The position numbers and the translations under genes were made by a program. The notes beneath the pieces are model-generated. The model saw only the letters and a program-made list of their open reading frames with translations, was not told where the DNA came from and did not search any database. A stretch of DNA of 64,000 bases, from the NCBI RefSeq assembly GCF_034048115.1, contig NZ_CP139145.1, forward strand, positions 248,001 through 312,000, written 5' to 3'. Numbering within the stretch: position 1 is the first letter of the stretch; each line of letters opens with the position of its first letter. The stretch comes from Pseudarthrobacter sp. IC2-21. GTDB taxonomy: Bacteria > Actinomycetota > Actinomycetes > Actinomycetales > Micrococcaceae. This document shows, in pieces, positions 41,961 through 51,601 of the stretch.

Positions 41961-42069
41961 GGGTCCTCCTCGGGATCTCGTAGAAGCGTAACCTGCCCGT
42001 TCCCGGCCGGGAGGGTATCTTCCCGGCGTTAGGCTGGGAGGAGACCATCGTCATCTGAAAGGGAATCCC

Positions 42070-42396
42070 GTGAGTGATTTCGAGTCCGTGCCTGTCAACG
42101 ACGTTCCCGCCGACGCGGCCCTTCTGGACGTTCGGGAAGACTACGAGTGGGTGGCCGGGCATGCCGAAGGCGCCCTCCACATTCCGCTGGATCAGCTTCC
42201 CGCGCGCTTGGACGAGCTGGACCCGGACCAGGACCTGTACGTCATCTGCAGGACCGGCGGCCGTTCCTTCCGCGCTGCGCAGTGGCTCACGGGCCAAGGC
42301 TATGCAGCCATCAACGTCGCCGGCGGAATGGACCAGTGGCTGGAATCAGGCAAGCCGCTGGTATCCGATAACGGGCTCAAGCCGCTGGTCCTCTAA
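42070..42396 (+). CDS. Rhodanese-like sulfurtransferase
   Basis: A 108-residue single-domain rhodanese. LLDVREDYEWVAGHAEGALHIPL is the entry motif and the active-site loop is CRTGGRS near residue 60, with the cysteine able to carry a persulfide. GTG at 42070 follows AAAGGG. Single-domain rhodaneses move sulfane sulfur or detoxify cyanide. It precedes pheA by 42 bases on the same strand, with no evident metabolic link. Confidence 0.88.
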   Translation: MSDFESVPVNDVPADAALLDVREDYEWVAGHAEGALHIPLDQLPARLDELDPDQDLYVICRTGGRSFRAAQWLTGQGYAAINVAGGMDQWLESGKPLVSDNGLKPLVL

Positions 42397-42438
42397 GCCG
42401 CGACTTTCCCTGAATCCAAAGTCCTGAAGGAATCCGCC

Positions 42439-43401
42439 ATGCCCGCACCAGCCGCTATCTACACTTTCCTTGGACCTAAGGGAACTTTCACCGAAGCCGC
42501 GCTGATGCAGGTTCCCGGGGCTGCCGAGGCCACCCGCGTCCCGGCCTCCAACGTCAACGCCGCGCTGGACATGGTCCGGGACGGCTCCGTACATGCCGCC
42601 ATGGTCCCGATCGAGAACTCCGTGGAGGGCGGCGTCACCGCCACCCTGGACGCCATCGCCGGCGGCCCGGAACTCCGGATCACGCGGGAGGTGCTGGTCC
42701 CCATCAGCTTTGTGCTGGTGGCCCGGCCGGGCGTGGCCCTCGCCGATATCCGCCGTATCTCCACGCACGGCCACGCCTGGGCGCAGTGCCGCCTGTGGGT
42801 GGAGACAAATATACCGGGTGCGGAATACGTTCCCGGTTCCTCCACGGCGGCCGCCGCCCTGGGCCTGCTGGCGGACGGCGCCCACTACGATGCGGCGATC
42901 TGTGCGCCCATCGTGGCTCAGGAGCAGCCCGGACTGTCTGTGCTTGCGGAGAACATCGGAGACAACCCGGGTGCCGTGACGCGGTTCATCATGGTGAGCC
43001 GGCCCGGCGAACTGCCGCAGCGGACCGGGGCGGACAAGACCACGGTGGTGGTTCCGTTGCCCGAGGACCGGCCGGGCGCGCTCATGGAAATCCTTGACCA
43101 GTTTGCCACCCGGGGCGTGAACCTCAGCCGGATCGAATCCCGGCCCACCGGGCAGTACCTCGGCCACTACTTTTTCAGCATCGACGCTGACGGCCATGTC
43201 CAGGATGCCCGGGTTGCCGATGCCCTGGCCGGGCTTCACCGCATCAGCCCGGCCACCCGGTTCCTGGGTTCCTACGGGCGGGCCGACGCGCAGAAAGTCG
43301 TCGTGGCTCCGCACACGTCGGACGAAGCATTCCATGCAGCGCATCAATGGGTGGACGGGATTCTTCAGCCGCGGCCGGGCCTGCCGGAGACGGCTTCCTA
43401 G
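42439..43401 (+). CDS. pheA: Prephenate dehydratase
   Basis: A 320-residue monofunctional prephenate dehydratase. The catalytic domain (to about residue 190) contains YTFLGPKGTFTEAAL, MVPIENSVEGGV and AVTRFIMV. A C-terminal ACT regulatory domain has RPGALMEILDQFATRGVNLSRIESRPTG. It turns prephenate to phenylpyruvate, and the ACT domain normally gives phenylalanine feedback inhibition. AAGGA lies seven bases before the ATG. Confidence 0.94.
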   Translation: MPAPAAIYTFLGPKGTFTEAALMQVPGAAEATRVPASNVNAALDMVRDGSVHAAMVPIENSVEGGVTATLDAIAGGPELRITREVLVPISFVLVARPGVALADIRRISTHGHAWAQCRLWVETNIPGAEYVPGSSTAAAALGLLADGAHYDAAICAPIVAQEQPGLSVLAENIGDNPGAVTRFIMVSRPGELPQRTGADKTTVVVPLPEDRPGALMEILDQFATRGVNLSRIESRPTGQYLGHYFFSIDADGHVQDARVADALAGLHRISPATRFLGSYGRADAQKVVVAPHTSDEAFHAAHQWVDGILQPRPGLPETAS

Positions 43402-43503
43402 GCTTCGCCCACAGCGTACGAGAGGTACTTCCGCGTGCTGGTTACTGTGCGTATGCTTGCTTGATCAACTTGGGGGGACGGCCCCTAACGAAGGGAGCGG
43501 GTC

Positions 43504-43710
43504 ATGAGCACCAGCAGTACAGATAATGACGGCCAGGGCATGATCGTTAACCCCAAACCGACCGCCGACAACCAGGACTGGGACGGCGATGAAGCTGACC
43601 GCGCTGATCGGCTGCGCTTCGAAGAGGAACAGGCCATGATCCGCGAGCAGTCTGAGGCGCGTGCCGCCAAGGCCGCCGCCGAGGAAGCTGCAAAGAAAGC
43701 TACCGCCTGA
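43504..43710 (+). CDS. Small charged protein of unknown function
   Basis: A 68-residue hydrophilic protein: an acidic N-terminal half (NQDWDGDEADRADRL) followed by a continuous Ala/Glu/Lys helix (EEEQAMIREQSEARAAKAAAEEAAKKA) likely to form a coiled coil. GGGAGCGGGTC precedes the ATG. It has no known domain. It ends 12 bases from the convergent diacylglycerol kinase gene. Confidence 0.6.
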   Translation: MSTSSTDNDGQGMIVNPKPTADNQDWDGDEADRADRLRFEEEQAMIREQSEARAAKAAAEEAAKKATA

Positions 43711-43722
43711 AGGCGGGCCGGC

Positions 43723-44781
43723 TTAGACCGGCTGCGACTTCACCCGGATCAGGAGTGACCGGGGCGCCACCTGGACGGTGACCTTTGTGGCCAGGCCCGA
43801 TGGGTCGCCGTCGACCTGGGTGGGCAGGGGTTCCGGGCACTTGATGACGATCTTCCCGGCCCGGTACATGGTCATCATGGGGAGGTTGCCCCGGTGCTTG
43901 AACACGATCTTTCCGTACATGGCGAGCCAGCCGAAGGCGCTGCGCGGGCTCATCACCACCACGTCGAGCATGCCGTCGTCAATCATGGCTTCGGGGATGA
44001 AGTCGATGCCGCCCGGCACCAGCCCGCAGTTGGCGAAGAGCACGCTCCGGATGTTTCGTGCCTGCTCCGGGCTTTCGTCCAGGGACACGGACACCTTCCG
44101 ACGCCGGCCGGGAAGGTGCCTCATGCCGGCCTCGGTGTAGGCGAGCCATCCCACCGCTTTTTTGAGCCCGTCGTTGGTGTCTGCCAGGATTTCCGCGTCC
44201 ATGCCGATGCCGGCGATCACCAGGAACAGGTGTTCGGAGGAGTGGCCGGTGCGGGAGTTTTCGATGGTCATCCGTGCGGTGTCGATGTAGCGCTGCTGAC
44301 CAAACAGGGCAGCGTTGATGTTGGCGCGCAGGTCATTGACGTCCAGGTCCACATTGCGGGCGAGGAGGTTGCCGGTTCCCAGCGGGATGATGCCCATGGC
44401 TACATTTGTGTGTGCGAGTGACTCGGCCACCACCCGCACGGTACCGTCGCCGCCGCCCACCAGGACGACGTCGGCCTTGAACTCCAGCGCCGCCTTGGCC
44501 TGCGAATAGCCGGGGTCCTCCGCCGTGGTCTCCAAAAAGAGGGGGTCCTCCCAGCCGGCCGTGAGGCAGGCACGCTGAATGGCTTCTTTCGCCTCGGCCG
44601 CCCGTGATTTCACCGGATTGAGGATGACGGCCACACGCTGGTGGGTGAGCCCGGCTTCGTGGGCGGCTTCGTTGACGGCGCTCCGGATATGCAGTGCCTT
44701 GAGCTTGCGCACACCCCACCAGCTGGAGACGGCAAAAGCCAGCGCTGCCGCGCTCAGGAGGTAGAGAAGCCAGTCGTTCAT
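43723..44781 (-). CDS. Diacylglycerol/lipid kinase-family protein
   Basis: A 352-residue protein: one N-terminal membrane segment ([20 protein letters not shown]), then a DAGK catalytic domain with [12 protein letters not shown], the ATP loop [18 protein letters not shown] near residue 110 and [17 protein letters not shown]. It is expected to phosphorylate diacylglycerol or a related lipid at the membrane for phospholipid recycling. It is divergent from serS with a 90-base gap. Confidence 0.88.
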   Translation of the reverse strand: MNDWLLYLLSAAALAFAVSSWWGVRKLKALHIRSAVNEAAHEAGLTHQRVAVILNPVKSRAAEAKEAIQRACLTAGWEDPLFLETTAEDPGYSQAKAALEFKADVVLVGGGDGTVRVVAESLAHTNVAMGIIPLGTGNLLARNVDLDVNDLRANINAALFGQQRYIDTARMTIENSRTGHSSEHLFLVIAGIGMDAEILADTNDGLKKAVGWLAYTEAGMRHLPGRRRKVSVSLDESPEQARNIRSVLFANCGLVPGGIDFIPEAMIDDGMLDVVVMSPRSAFGWLAMYGKIVFKHRGNLPMMTMYRAGKIVIKCPEPLPTQVDGDPSGLATKVTVQVAPRSLLIRVKSQPV

Positions 44782-44870
44782 CGTGCTTCAACAGTAGCCC
44801 GGGCGGGGTGCCCCCATTTCCGCGATCCCGGCGGCAGTGCCCAGTGCGCGGGATTAGATACTCTTGTCTG

Positions 44871-46151
44871 GTGATCGACGTAAAAGACCTCAGCGAAAAC
44901 CCGGACAAGTTCCGTGCCAGCCAGCGCGCCCGCGGCGCCGACGAGTCAGTGGTGGACGCGATCATCGCAGCAGACTCCGCCCGGCGTGCCGCACTGATCC
45001 GGTATGAAAACCTCCGGGCCGAGCAGAACGTCTTCGGCAAGAAGGTGGCACAGGCCAAGGGCGACGAGAAAAAAGCCCTCCTCGCCGAGGTCAAAGAGCT
45101 GGCCAACAGCGTCAAGGCAGCCTCCGCCGAGGCCGATGCCGTGCAGGCCAAGCAGGACGAACTGCTGCGCTCCATCCCGAACCTCATTGAAGACGGTGTT
45201 CCCGAGGGCGGCGAGGACGACTACGTGGTGGTCAAGACCGTCGGAACGCCCCGCGAATTCCCCGATTTCAAGCCCAAGGACCACCTGGAAATCGGCGAGC
45301 TGATCGGCGCGATTGACATGGAGCGCGGCGCCAAGGTGTCCGGTTCCCGCTTCTACTTCCTGCGCGGGGTGGGGGCGCGGCTGGAGATGGCGCTGCTGCA
45401 GATGGCCATGGACCAGGCCATCGAGGCAGGTTTTGTTCCCATGATCACGCCTACTTTGGTGCGCCCCGAAACCATGCAGGGCACCGGTTTTGATGTCAAG
45501 CACGACGCCGAGATCTACCGTCTCGCCGAGGATGACCTTTACCTCGTGGGAACCTCCGAGGTGGCGCTGGCCGGCTATCACGCGGACGAAATCCTGGACT
45601 TCGCGTCGGGTCCCATCCGTTTCGCCGGGCAGAGTTCCTGCTACCGCCGCGAGGCCGGTTCGCACGGCAAGGACACCCGCGGCATCATCCGCGTGCACCA
45701 GTTCAACAAGGTGGAGATGTTCATTTACACCACTGTTGAGGAAGCCGCGGCCGAGCATGAACGCCTGCTGGCCTGGGAAGAGGAGATGCTGGCCAAGTGC
45801 GAGCTGCCCTACCGGGTCATCGACACGGCCGCCGGGGACCTTGGCATGTCCGCCGCCCGCAAGTTTGACTGCGAAGCCTGGGTGCCCACCCAGGGTGCCT
45901 ACCGCGAGCTCACGTCAACCTCGAACTGCACCACGTTCCAGGCCCGCCGCCTGAACATCCGTGAGCGCGTCATCAATGACGAAGGCGTGGCCAAGGGAAC
46001 CCGCGCCGTGGCCACCCTCAACGGGACCCTGGCCACCACCCGCTGGATCGTGGCCATCCTGGAGCACCACCAGAACGCCGACGGCTCGGTCAACGTCCCC
46101 GCAGCGCTGCAGAAGTACCTCGGCGGCCTGGAGGTCTTCCCGGTCCTCTAG
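44871..46151 (+). CDS. serS: Seryl-tRNA synthetase
   Basis: A 426-residue class II synthetase: an N-terminal tRNA-binding coiled coil (about 30-105), motif 2 [21 protein letters not shown] and motif 3 [19 protein letters not shown] near the C terminus, plus [21 protein letters not shown] chose the GTG at 44871. There is no ribosome site, and a TAGATACT -10-like sequence lies about ten bases upstream, so the message may be leaderless. It charges tRNA-Ser and, for later conversion, tRNA-Sec where present. Confidence 0.95.
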   Translation: MIDVKDLSENPDKFRASQRARGADESVVDAIIAADSARRAALIRYENLRAEQNVFGKKVAQAKGDEKKALLAEVKELANSVKAASAEADAVQAKQDELLRSIPNLIEDGVPEGGEDDYVVVKTVGTPREFPDFKPKDHLEIGELIGAIDMERGAKVSGSRFYFLRGVGARLEMALLQMAMDQAIEAGFVPMITPTLVRPETMQGTGFDVKHDAEIYRLAEDDLYLVGTSEVALAGYHADEILDFASGPIRFAGQSSCYRREAGSHGKDTRGIIRVHQFNKVEMFIYTTVEEAAAEHERLLAWEEEMLAKCELPYRVIDTAAGDLGMSAARKFDCEAWVPTQGAYRELTSTSNCTTFQARRLNIRERVINDEGVAKGTRAVATLNGTLATTRWIVAILEHHQNADGSVNVPAALQKYLGGLEVFPVL

Positions 46152-46179
46152 GGCGGTTCCGTCCGCCGGCGTTGCCCGA

Positions 46180-46249
46180 AGAAATCCCCGTCTGAAGGTC
46201 CATTCCCCGGCTAACGCCAGGGGGTTTGGTCCACCCGGCGGGGATTTCT
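46180..46249. repeat. Two-tier palindrome, AAATCCCCG family (copy 1)
   Basis: Outer arms AGAAATCCCCG (46180-46190) and CGGGGATTTCT (46239-46249) are perfect complements. After six-base spacers on both sides, an inner imperfect stem (46197-46208 with 46220-46232) brackets an 11-base loop. It lies between the convergent serS and AbiEi/DUF559 genes and encodes the last 12 codons and stop of the latter. Copies of the same design occur at 47303-47365 and 53755-53820. Confidence 0.8.
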
Positions 46250-47233
46250 GCGCGGAAGGCCGGCCGCTGCGAGCTTCTGTCCCAGGAGGTCCGGCTTCTT
46301 GACGGATTTCCAGTCCCAGCGGACCACCGTATAGCCCAGGGCACGAAGCCTGTCCTCGCGCTTCTTTTCGGCCAGCACGGTTTCGCGAGCCGTGCGGTCC
46401 CCAAGGAGGTCGTCGTCGAGATACTTTGCGTCGCCGTCGAACTCGCCAATCACACCGAACTCAGGCCAGAAGAAGTCCGTGCGCCCAATGAATCCTTGGC
46501 TGTCGTAAAAGGCCTGTTGGAGTACCGGGGCCGGGAAGCCTAAGACATGGATGAGCGCGCGGCTCCGGGATTCTCCGGCGCTTTCTGCAGCTTCGTCGGC
46601 AAATGCCAGTACTTCAAGGACACGACGGCGCTTAGCAGCCGACGCGAAAAAGCCGGATGCCTCCTCAATCTCGTTCCGGGTGAGCCGTTCGCCTTCAGCG
46701 CGGCGGCCTCCGAGCACGTGGTCAGCCACCGCTGTTGCCTCGGGAAACTCCATCCGAACGATGCAGTCAAGGACGGTCTGCACTAGGGAAGTGACACCGA
46801 AACCTCTGTGCCGCACCACGCTTGCCTGCCAGTGATGACGGGAGACCCCGTACCCTCTTGCTGCTTCGAGCCCGGAGGAGCCCGTCTTCGGATCCTGCGC
46901 GGCCGTTGTGGTTGGGGGATGCTTTCCGGCCTTGTGCGGCGATGGTGTGAGCAAATGGACGTGGTCGGGAACCCGCGGGCTCGGCAGGTGCCAGATCCGC
47001 AGGGCGGTCAGGTAGCAGAAGGTGGCCGACGGGTCGGTGGCGGCCACGGCGGCCACCGTGACGGAATAGCGTTCCCAGGCCTTGAGGGAGAGCCACGCGG
47101 GCTTGTTGTAGTAGGCGCCCGCCCTGACACGGACCAGCTCCCCCTTGCTGTAGGCCCGGCTTAGGCTGCGGCTGCTTCCGGTAAGGGCACGCCTGCGACT
47201 GGCCAGGATAAGGGCAGGGGGAGGGGAGTTCAT
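46211..47233 (-). CDS. AbiEi-type N terminus fused to DUF559 endonuclease-like domain
   Basis: About 340 residues. The first half resembles the winged-helix/AbiEi antitoxin-like region found in type IV toxin-antitoxin annotations (LSRAYSKGELVRVRAGAYY, ALRIWHLPSP, SVVRHRGFGVTSLVQTVLDCI). The last 90 residues are a DUF559/Vsr-like nuclease fold with EFDGDAKY near 266, EKKREDRLRALGYTVVRWDW near 295-308. No AbiEii toxin gene is adjacent, so this is a solitary protein. The start is ATG at 47233. The C terminus is encoded within a palindromic repeat. Function is unproven; defence or DNA processing is possible. Confidence 0.75.
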   Translation of the reverse strand: MNSPPPALILASRRRALTGSSRSLSRAYSKGELVRVRAGAYYNKPAWLSLKAWERYSVTVAAVAATDPSATFCYLTALRIWHLPSPRVPDHVHLLTPSPHKAGKHPPTTTAAQDPKTGSSGLEAARGYGVSRHHWQASVVRHRGFGVTSLVQTVLDCIVRMEFPEATAVADHVLGGRRAEGERLTRNEIEEASGFFASAAKRRRVLEVLAFADEAAESAGESRSRALIHVLGFPAPVLQQAFYDSQGFIGRTDFFWPEFGVIGEFDGDAKYLDDDLLGDRTARETVLAEKKREDRLRALGYTVVRWDWKSVKKPDLLGQKLAAAGLPRRNPRRVDQTPWR

Positions 47234-47302
47234 GGTTCCATACTTTGCCGTCTGCCGGGGCGCCGCCAGCCACGTATGCCCGGATGTGGATAACTCCGGC
47301 AA

Positions 47303-47365
47303 TTCCCCCGGGAATGGTCTTTTCCCCTCGGCGGCCCGCGGGGATTTGACCGTTCAGCGGGGGAA
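47303..47365. repeat. Two-tier palindrome, AAATCCCCG family (copy 2)
   Basis: Outer arms TTCCCCCG (47303-47310) and CGGGGGAA (47358-47365); inner arms GGTCTTTTCCCC (47316-47327) and GGGGATTTGACC (47340-47351), with an unpaired TTTT/ATTT bulge and a 12-base loop. It is 63 bases long and sits between the divergent AbiEi/DUF559 and HAD genes. The inner arm design matches copy 3 at 53755-53820 almost base for base. Confidence 0.8.
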
Positions 47366-47471
47366 CGGTGGGCCAAGAAACGCCACGGCCCCGTGAGTAT
47401 TAACCACGTGTTCACCGGGGGCTGTGGCCTGCGTCCTAGCCGGTTTCGGGGGTGTCTGGTCTACTTGATGG

Positions 47472-48323
47472 ATGACTATTTTGACTGAATCCACAGTCGC
47501 TGGCATCGATGACCAGCGGAACGCAACCGACAACAAGTTCATGGTGGCCCTGGACGTGGACGGCACCCTGGTGGACCATGATGGCCACATGTCCGCCCCG
47601 GTCCGTGAAGCAGCCCAGGCCGTAGTGGCTGCCGGCCACGACGTCCTGATTGCCACCGGCCGGTCCCTGACCGCCACCCTGCCCATCATCGAGCAGATCG
47701 GCATCAGCACCGGTTACGCCGTCTGCTGCAATGGTGGCGTGACTTTACGGCTGGATCCGGAGCTGGCCGACGGCTACGAAATCATCCACAAGTCCACGTT
47801 CGATCCGGCCCCCGCTCTGCGCGCCCTCAGCGACCGCCTGCCCACTGCGAAGTACGCGCTGGAAGACGAGGATGGGAACTTCCTCGCCACCGAGCGCTTC
47901 CATGACGCCAGCTTCGGCGTTGAATCGGTCCCCGTGGACTTCCGTACGCTGCTGGAAGCCACTGCCGTCCGCCTGGTGGTGTTCAGCACCGAGAACACGC
48001 CGGAGGAGTTCTCCGAAACCATCCAGCAGATCGGCCTGGCCGGCGTCACCTACTCTGTCGGCTGGACCGCGTGGCTGGACATTGCCGCCGCCGGCGTCAC
48101 CAAGGCCAGTGCGCTGGAAAGACTCCGCGGCCATTTGGGGACTGAGCCGCACCTTACCGTGGCGATTGGCGACGGCCGGAACGACATTGAAATGCTGGGC
48201 TGGGCCGGTCGGGGGGTGGCCATGGGACAGGCGCCGGACGAGGTCATTGCGGCCGCTGACGAGGTCACCGCTTCAGTGTTCGACGACGGCGCCGCCCACG
48301 TGCTGCTCAGCCTCCTTCGGTAG
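47472..48323 (+). CDS. HAD-superfamily hydrolase, Cof type
   Basis: A 283-residue phosphatase related in design to the gene at 20607. Motif I is ALDVDGTLVDHDG near residue 29, motif II is IATGRSL, CCNGGV follows, and motif IV is IGDGRNDIEMLGWAGRGVAMG near 235. The lysine of motif III is in VTKASAL. The substrate is unknown; sugar or nucleotide phosphates are typical. It lies downstream of serS on the same strand, separated by the convergent AbiEi/DUF559 gene and a repeat. Confidence 0.87.
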   Translation: MTILTESTVAGIDDQRNATDNKFMVALDVDGTLVDHDGHMSAPVREAAQAVVAAGHDVLIATGRSLTATLPIIEQIGISTGYAVCCNGGVTLRLDPELADGYEIIHKSTFDPAPALRALSDRLPTAKYALEDEDGNFLATERFHDASFGVESVPVDFRTLLEATAVRLVVFSTENTPEEFSETIQQIGLAGVTYSVGWTAWLDIAAAGVTKASALERLRGHLGTEPHLTVAIGDGRNDIEMLGWAGRGVAMGQAPDEVIAAADEVTASVFDDGAAHVLLSLLR

Positions 48324-48351
48324 GAGGTACTTTTCCCGGGGCAGCCTGCGG

Positions 48352-48951
48352 TCAGCGCACCTCGAGGATGAGTGACAGGAGCCGGGCGGCCGCCGGCCGG
48401 GCGGCGTGTTCTTCGGTCCACTGAGCCCTGGCGACGGCCTTGCTGACGGCCTGCGTGGTGATCCCCAGTTCCTGGGCCACGGCTTTTTGCTGCCCGCGGA
48501 CCCCGGGAGTCATCAGGTCAAGGACCCTCCACTCCGCTCCGGAACGGTCCCGGACGATGTGGCCGAGCAGCCTCAGGACCGATTCGGCTTCATGGGCAAC
48601 GTCGGCGAGCGGACCCTCCACGGCCACCGGAATGCGTTCCTTGGCGTTGCGAAGCCTGTCCACGGCGCGGCGGGCGTAGACGAGGCCATGGCCGGACGCG
48701 TCCTTGATCTGGTTGGGCAGCGGTTCGTTGACCGGTCCCACGCCCAGGCCGACATACCAGGAGCCACAGCGCAGTGCGATCAGTGCAGCTTCCACCGCCT
48801 GATGCGGTGACTCCACGATGCCCTGGACTTCATCTTCCACCGAACGGTCAAAATCAAGGCGCGCAGGAATATGCCGCAGGTCCTTCAGCAGCTGAGGAAC
48901 GCGGTCGCCGTCGCGCCGGCTATCGATTTGGTTGATGGTCAACGTGAACAT
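48352..48951 (-). CDS. SatD-like DNA-binding protein
   Basis: A 199-residue protein. The N-terminal 130 residues resemble SatD-family proteins ([50 protein letters not shown]), and the C terminus has a helix-turn-helix, [25 protein letters not shown]. It is a putative regulator with an unknown ligand. It is divergent from phosphoketolase, and a CTACC-GGTAG palindrome at 48964-48977 lies right before its ATG, so it may control both genes. Confidence 0.7.
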   Translation of the reverse strand: MFTLTINQIDSRRDGDRVPQLLKDLRHIPARLDFDRSVEDEVQGIVESPHQAVEAALIALRCGSWYVGLGVGPVNEPLPNQIKDASGHGLVYARRAVDRLRNAKERIPVAVEGPLADVAHEAESVLRLLGHIVRDRSGAEWRVLDLMTPGVRGQQKAVAQELGITTQAVSKAVARAQWTEEHAARPAAARLLSLILEVR

Positions 48952-48963
48952 GTGAAAAACAGA

Positions 48964-48977
48964 CTACCCGCAGGTAG
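48964..48977. promoter_or_regulatory. CTACC-N4-GGTAG inverted repeat
   Basis: Five-base perfect arms spaced by CGCA, 13 bases upstream of the SatD-like start, in the divergent gap with phosphoketolase. Position suggests an autoregulatory operator. The short arms mean this could be chance. Confidence 0.3.
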
Positions 48978-49107
48978 CATGCCGAGGGCAAGTGAACGCA
49001 GGGTCCCGCAGCAGGTCAGGGTGGGCCCGGGGTTGTGCAGCCGCGCCGAAAATGTTGCGATGGAGGGACGGCCGCTCCGGGCGGCGCGCAGCGACGTGAG
49101 GACGGTC

Positions 49108-51531
49108 ATGACCGGCAGCCCGCAAGACGACTTGATGCAGGACGAATTCACGCAGGGCGACGTGACGCCGGACGACCTGGAGACTGTGGACCGCTGGTGG
49201 CGTGCCGCGAATTATCTCTCTGTGGGGCAGATCTATCTCCGGTCCAACCCGCTGCTCCGGGAACGCCTTGCCGCGGGCCACACCAAGTCCCGGTTGCTGG
49301 GGCATTGGGGAACCACCCCGGGGCTGAATTTCGTGTACGCGCACCTGAACCGCGTCATTCGCAGGGACTCCCGGGAGATGCTGTTCGTGGCCGGGCCAGG
49401 CCACGGCGGGCCGGCCGTGGTGGCCAACGCCTGGCTTGAGGGGACCTACTCCGAAATTTATGGTGCTGTGGGGCAGGACGAGGCAGGCCTGGCGGAGCTG
49501 TTCCGCCAGTTCTCCTACCCCGGCGGCATCCCCAGCCACGCCGCGCCGGAAACCCCCGGGTCCATCAGCGAGGGCGGCGAACTGGGGTATGCCCTGGCCC
49601 ACGCCTACGGGTCTGTCTTCGACAATCCCCAGCTGATCACCGCCGTCGTGATTGGCGACGGCGAAGCGGAAACCGGACCGCTCGCGGCAAGCTGGCACTC
49701 GCACAATTTCCTGGATCCCGTCCACGACGGGGCCGTGCTGCCCATCCTGCACCTCAACGGCTACAAGATCGCCAATCCCACCATTCTGGCCCGCATGCCG
49801 GAGGGACAGCTGGAACAGCTGCTCCGCGGCTACGGCCACGAGCCGTACTTCGTCACGGTGGCGGATCCCGGCAACACCGGCCAGGCGCACCAGGACTTTG
49901 CCGCTGTCCTGGACCGCTGCCTCGCGGACATCGAGGCCATTCAGGACGCCCACCGGCGGGATGCATCCGGGGAAGTGCCGGGGGAGGGCGGGCTCAGCTG
50001 GCCGATGATCGTCCTGCGCTCACCCAAGGGGTGGACCGGGCCGAGGACGGTGGACGGGAAACAGGTTGAAGGCACGTGGCGGGCGCACCAGGTCCCGCTG
50101 TCCGAAGTCCGCACCAACGGCGGGCATCTGAAGCAGCTGGAGGAGTGGCTGCAGTCCTACCGGCCGGAGGAACTGTTCGACGGCGACGGGAGACTCCGGC
50201 CCGACGTCGCCACGAATGCACCGTCCGGGAATTTCCGGATGAGCGCCACCCCGCACGCGAACGGCGGACTGCTGCGCAAACCGCTGAAGCTGCCCGCCTA
50301 CTCGGCCCACGCCGTCGAGGTCGCCCGGCCGGGCACCGAACGCATCAGCCCGATGATTAGGCTCGGCTCGTGGATGCGCGACGTCATCTCGCTGAATATG
50401 GAGACCTTCCGCCTCTTTGGACCGGATGAGACGGCGTCCAACCGGCTCCAGGATGTCTACGAGGTGACGGACAAGGTCTGGCAGTACCGGATTGACGACG
50501 TCGATGAGCACCTCGCGCGGTCCGGCCGGGTTCTGGAGGTGCTGAGCGAGCACCTCTGCCAGGGCTGGCTGGAGGGGTATCTCCTGACCGGCAGGCACGG
50601 CGTGTTCAGCTGCTACGAGGCCTTCATCCACATCGTGGATTCGATGTTCAACCAGCACGCCAAATGGCTCAAGGTCCACCGGAAACTCCCGTGGCGCCAG
50701 CCTGTTCCTTCGCTGAACTACCTGCTCTCCTCGCATGTGTGGCAGCAGGACCACAACGGGTTTTCACACCAGGACCCCGGGTTCATCGATCATGCGGTAA
50801 ACAAAAAAGCCGAGGTCATCCGGGTTTACCTGCCGCCGGATGTGAACACCCTGCTCTCGGTCATGGAGCACTGCCTCGCATCGACGGATTACGTGAACAT
50901 CGTGGTCAGCGGCAAACAGCCCTCACCCACGTGGCTGGGTCCGGCGGACGCTGCGGACCACTGCCGGCGGGGGCTGGGCATCTGGGAGTTTGCAGGGTCC
51001 GAGGTTCCAGGGGAGGAACCGGACGTTGTGCTCGGCTGCGCCGGCGACGTGCCAACTGTCGAGACCGTGGCCGCAGCGGAACTGTTGAAGAAAGGCGCCC
51101 CAGGACTGAAGGTCCGCGTGGTCAACGTGGTGGATCTGATGCGGCTCCAGGACGCGAGCGAGCACCCGCACGGCCTGAGCTCGCGCGACTTTGACGGAAT
51201 CTTCACCCCGGACAAGCCCGTCATTTTCGCGTACCACGGCTACCCGGCGCTGATTCACCGGCTGGCCTACCGCCGCACCAACCAGGAGGGCCTGCACGTT
51301 CGGGGCTATAACGAAGAGGGCACCACCACCACGCCGTTCGATATGGCCATGCTTAACGGCATCGACCGCTTCCAGTTGGCCATCGACGCGATCGACCGGG
51401 TGCCGGGCATGGCGGAGAAGCATTCGTTGCTGCGCCAGCGCCTCCAGGACCGCAGGATGCAGGCGCGGGAGCACACCAGGACCGAAGGCGAGGACCTGGA
51501 AGATATCCGCACCTGGACTTTGAACGCCTGA
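49108..51531 (+). CDS. xfp: Xylulose-5-phosphate/fructose-6-phosphate phosphoketolase
   Basis: An 807-residue thiamine-diphosphate enzyme that splits xylulose-5-phosphate or fructose-6-phosphate with phosphate to acetyl-phosphate and an aldose phosphate. Landmarks are [27 protein letters not shown] near residue 97, [28 protein letters not shown] and the cofactor motif [11 protein letters not shown] near 185. I chose the ATG at 49108, with GAGG six bases upstream; the open frame runs 237 bases further but without family-like sequence. No acetate kinase gene is adjacent. A 63-bp palindrome follows seven bases after the stop. Confidence 0.93.
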   Translation: MTGSPQDDLMQDEFTQGDVTPDDLETVDRWWRAANYLSVGQIYLRSNPLLRERLAAGHTKSRLLGHWGTTPGLNFVYAHLNRVIRRDSREMLFVAGPGHGGPAVVANAWLEGTYSEIYGAVGQDEAGLAELFRQFSYPGGIPSHAAPETPGSISEGGELGYALAHAYGSVFDNPQLITAVVIGDGEAETGPLAASWHSHNFLDPVHDGAVLPILHLNGYKIANPTILARMPEGQLEQLLRGYGHEPYFVTVADPGNTGQAHQDFAAVLDRCLADIEAIQDAHRRDASGEVPGEGGLSWPMIVLRSPKGWTGPRTVDGKQVEGTWRAHQVPLSEVRTNGGHLKQLEEWLQSYRPEELFDGDGRLRPDVATNAPSGNFRMSATPHANGGLLRKPLKLPAYSAHAVEVARPGTERISPMIRLGSWMRDVISLNMETFRLFGPDETASNRLQDVYEVTDKVWQYRIDDVDEHLARSGRVLEVLSEHLCQGWLEGYLLTGRHGVFSCYEAFIHIVDSMFNQHAKWLKVHRKLPWRQPVPSLNYLLSSHVWQQDHNGFSHQDPGFIDHAVNKKAEVIRVYLPPDVNTLLSVMEHCLASTDYVNIVVSGKQPSPTWLGPADAADHCRRGLGIWEFAGSEVPGEEPDVVLGCAGDVPTVETVAAAELLKKGAPGLKVRVVNVVDLMRLQDASEHPHGLSSRDFDGIFTPDKPVIFAYHGYPALIHRLAYRRTNQEGLHVRGYNEEGTTTTPFDMAMLNGIDRFQLAIDAIDRVPGMAEKHSLLRQRLQDRRMQAREHTRTEGEDLEDIRTWTLNA

Positions 51532-51538
51532 CTCCAAG

Positions 51539-51601
51539 CAACGCGGGGTCACTTTACGACCGATTATCAGGGTTTTTCGGACCAGGAGTGACCCCGCGTT
51601 G
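51539..51601. repeat. 63-bp two-tier palindrome, CAACGCGGGGTCACTT family (copy 2)
   Basis: Left arm CAACGCGGGGTCACTT (51539-51554) and right arm 51587-51601 (15 of 16 paired). Overall length and arms match copy 1 at 578-640. The 31-base interiors agree at 15 positions and both contain a short inner stem (here CCGA with TCGG). It lies between convergent xfp and DUF429 genes and encodes the last 11 codons and stop of the latter. Confidence 0.85.

Noticed and set aside
48871..49107. 79-residue extension of phosphoketolase
   Set aside because: It overlaps the SatD-like gene and lacks family similarity. The ATG at 49108 gives normal length and has a ribosome site.
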